In this document: positions 6,218 to 7,522 of the stretch, one piece after another
Layout of the letters: every line of letters begins with the position of its first letter
How positions within the stretch are numbered: position 1 is the first letter of the stretch
Assembly (NCBI GenBank): GCA_023443145.1
Contig: JAEZVS010000044.1
Coordinates: forward strand, 1-7,522
Direction of reading: 5' to 3'
Origin: Bacillota bacterium
Lineage (GTDB): Bacteria > Bacillota > Peptococcia > Peptococcales > Peptococcaceae
DNA: 7,522 bases
Notes under the pieces: generated by a model
The model's database searches: none
What the model was told of the DNA's origin: nothing
The model's input: the letters and a program-made list of their open reading frames with translations, nothing else
Program-made: the position numbers and the translations under genes

Positions 6218-6450
6218 TGTACCACGACCCTGTAAAGGACCATATCCCGCGCTTTATCCATTTTGTTCCGGAATTGATATCGTTTTTTCAGCACAAAGGA
6301 ACATTTGTTTTTTTCGGAAACAATTTAATAAAATTGACTCAACTCTATGGTGCGGTCTTTCATTTCGGCGTAAAATACAGTCATGCCTACATAAAAAAGA
6401 CCGACAAAAAAGCCAGACACAGCATATGAAAATTTTGCCCGCTTTGGCTG

Positions 6451-6460
6451 ATGTATACAT
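6451..6460. repeat. 10-bp perfect palindrome ATGTATACAT
   Basis: ATGTATACAT is self-complementary over all 10 bases and lies about 100 bases upstream of the stalk-domain start codon. It overlaps a possible leftward -10 box (TATACA, 6457-6452), paired at 17 bases with TTGACT (6480-6475). It may be a regulator site, but short AT-rich palindromes also arise by chance. Confidence 0.4.
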
Positions 6461-6461
6461 A

Positions 6462-6477
6462 TTGGCAGTTTGGCAGT
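6462..6477 (+). repeat. Tandem 8-bp duplication TTGGCAGT
   Basis: TTGGCAGT occurs twice in direct succession (6462-6469 and 6470-6477), one base after the 10-bp palindrome. On the minus strand it fills most of the spacer between the possible -35 TTGACT and -10 TATACA boxes. It may be a pair of half-sites for a regulator or a small slippage duplication. Confidence 0.45.
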
Positions 6478-6514
6478 CAAATACACGTGCAACAATCCAC
6501 CCGCAAAATGATGT

Positions 6515-6523
6515 TGGTATGAT
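6515..6523 (+). promoter_or_regulatory. Extended -10 promoter of the stalk-domain gene
   Basis: TGG followed by TATGAT (6518-6523) fits an extended -10 element (TGnTATAAT with one mismatch). No good -35 box lies 16-18 bases upstream, which is tolerated in extended -10 promoters. Transcription would begin near 6530, giving a leader of about 20 bases with AAGGAGGT (6537-6544) ending 6 bases before the ATG at 6551. Confidence 0.6.
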
Positions 6524-6550
6524 ACATACGATTTATAAGGAGGTCTTCTC

Positions 6551-7492
6551 ATGAAAAAAATTGGAAAATTAATCAGCAGCCTGTTGCTCATGTCCATACT
6601 CGGCTTTGCAGCTCTTCCCCATCCCCTTCGGGCCGATGATGTCACGCTGGTAATCAACGGCGATACCATTGCTACCGGAGAAACGGCAGGTGCCCCCTTT
6701 ATCAACAGCGACAACCGCGTCATGGTGCCCTTGCGCCTGGTAAATACCTACCTGGGCATGAACACCGATTGGTCTGCAGACGGCACGGTGCATGTCACAT
6801 CCGCTAATCTGGATCTCACCCTCAAACAGGGCGACACCCGCTACACCCAAAATGGCGAAACAAAAACACTTCTCAGTGCGCCGGTTTTGCAAAACAATCG
6901 TCTGTATCTTCCCCTCCGCGATATGGCCGCCTTTTACGGCGACATCGCCTGGAATAACGACACCCGCACCGTTGACGTATGGCCGCAAAAAATGAATGGT
7001 CTGCATTATCACTTAAACGATGCCGGCGCTCTGGTGCGCACGGAAAATGGCCAAGATACGACGTTGGCTTATCCGGATGCACAAAAAGATGCCGACTTCG
7101 GCCATGTCTTTCCGGTAAAAATCATCGACGGCAAGCGCTATGTGCGCCTGCTTTACGGCCACAACCACGCCAACAAAACCGCCCTCTTTTTAGAAGACGG
7201 TCAAGCACTCACTTATCTGGGCAACGTGAACGCCTCGTCATCGTTCACCGTCCAAGGTGACCTGCTTTACCATACCGACGGCCTGTCACAAGGACCATGG
7301 AGCGCGAGCATTCGCCCACAGATTCTCTACCGCACCAACATCAAAAGCGGCGTTGCGGAAGAAGCTCGAGTAAATACCAATGTAAATACCGCTGTACTCA
7401 TAATGCACGATGGTCATCTGTGTGCCGTCTCTCCTGATTTTACTGTGACATCTGATTTGGAAAAGGCTGCATTTGCACCTGTCGGAAAATAA
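6551..7492 (+). CDS. Exported stalk-domain (copper amine oxidase N-terminal-like) protein
   Basis: A 313-residue secreted protein. MKKIGK followed by a hydrophobic core (8-22) and PHPLRA-DD gives a Sec signal peptide with likely cleavage after Ala28; there is no lipobox cysteine. Residues 29-146 form a stalk domain of two half-repeats. The first is INGD (35-38) and NRVMVPLRLVNTYLGMNTDW (55-74). The second is NG (101-102) and NRLYLPLRDMAAFYGDIAWN (116-135), ending TRTVDVW. The repeated R-x-x-x-PLR and the Trp after a short turn are the family signature. In this family the domain is structural and often precedes another domain; it does not bind copper here, and no amine oxidase is present. Residues 147-313 are not recognised: they look beta-rich (DGKRYVRLLYG, TALFLEDGQALTYLGN) with several Asn-rich turns. 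The start has a strong AAGGAGGT. It is the only rightward gene and diverges from the glycosylation operon. Confidence 0.88.
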   Translation: MKKIGKLISSLLLMSILGFAALPHPLRADDVTLVINGDTIATGETAGAPFINSDNRVMVPLRLVNTYLGMNTDWSADGTVHVTSANLDLTLKQGDTRYTQNGETKTLLSAPVLQNNRLYLPLRDMAAFYGDIAWNNDTRTVDVWPQKMNGLHYHLNDAGALVRTENGQDTTLAYPDAQKDADFGHVFPVKIIDGKRYVRLLYGHNHANKTALFLEDGQALTYLGNVNASSSFTVQGDLLYHTDGLSQGPWSASIRPQILYRTNIKSGVAEEARVNTNVNTAVLIMHDGHLCAVSPDFTVTSDLEKAAFAPVGK

Positions 7493-7522
7493 ATAAGCAT
7501 TAAAATAGCGCGTGATCTGCTA

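Larger units (their letters stand above)
6105..6550. other. Divergent intergenic control region
   Basis: These 446 AT-rich bases separate the leftward glycosylation operon from the rightward stalk-domain gene. From left to right they hold the operon leader (6105-6182), the operon promoter and its palindrome (6189-6220), a stretch with no clear signal (6221-6350), a long-loop 8-bp inverted repeat CGGTCTTT/AAAGACCG (6353-6360 and 6396-6403), a palindrome and tandem repeat (6451-6477), and the promoter and ribosome binding site of the stalk-domain gene (6515-6544). Reading frames of up to 130 codons exist on both strands, but none has a Shine-Dalgarno sequence at its start or a recognisable product. 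I see no tRNA or known riboswitch. Confidence 0.6.

Noticed and set aside
6288..6313. Possible plus-strand terminator, ACAAA/TTTGT stem followed by a T-run
   Set aside because: The stem has only five AT-rich pairs, too weak for an intrinsic terminator, and no plus-strand gene lies upstream.
6162..6554. A 130-codon plus-strand frame filling the divergent intergenic region
   Set aside because: It has no ribosome binding site, has a biased, Phe- and Lys-rich composition as expected of AT-rich noncoding DNA, and runs through the promoter and start of the stalk-domain gene.
6551..7492. Reading the stalk-domain protein as a copper amine oxidase
   Set aside because: Only the N-terminal accessory domain is present; the catalytic domain with its topaquinone Tyr and copper-binding histidines is absent and the protein is too short.

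Overview
The window looks like a chromosomal segment from an anaerobic or facultative Gram-positive bacterium of the Bacillota, probably Clostridia-like. The reasons are strong AGGAGG-type ribosome binding sites on nearly every gene, sigma-A-like promoters, intrinsic terminators with T-runs, and a secreted protein with a copper-amine-oxidase-type stalk domain, a fold common in Peptococcaceae, Paenibacilli and Negativicutes. The organism assignment is inference only. No tRNA, rRNA, CRISPR array, insertion sequence or phage gene was seen.

Layout, left to right. Six of the seven genes are on the minus strand, so they are read from right to left. Positions 1-561 hold the N-terminal 187 residues of a ribonucleotide reductase large subunit (ATP-cone plus start of the barrel), with a TTG start behind a strong Shine-Dalgarno sequence; the rest lies beyond the left edge. 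A strong intrinsic terminator (601-646) separates it from a pirin-family gene (673-1533). Next is an intergenic stretch with two short palindromes and a terminator-like hairpin. A CoA-dependent methylmalonate-semialdehyde dehydrogenase follows (1751-3229), with a good promoter and several copies of the hexamer ATACCG upstream of its start codon.

Positions 3483-6104 are a tightly overlapping three-gene operon, read right to left: a multi-spanning GT39/ArnT-like glycosyltransferase, a GtrA-like small membrane protein, and a DPM1-like family 2 glycosyltransferase. Together they have the parts of a lipid-linked sugar pathway: the cytoplasmic GT2 charges a polyprenyl-phosphate carrier, GtrA helps move it across the membrane, and the large membrane enzyme transfers the sugar to an outside acceptor. 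The acceptor and sugar are unknown.

A divergent control region of about 446 bases (6105-6550) carries a promoter for the glycosylation operon and one for the only plus-strand gene (6551-7492). That gene encodes an exported protein with a signal peptide, two stalk-domain half-repeats and an unrecognised C-terminal half. The last 30 bases contain nothing recognisable.

There is no clear new defence or mobile system here. The items most worth a second look are the compact glycosylation operon and its operator-like palindromes, the repeated motif around the dehydrogenase promoter, and the terminator that leaves almost no room for a separate nrdA promoter.
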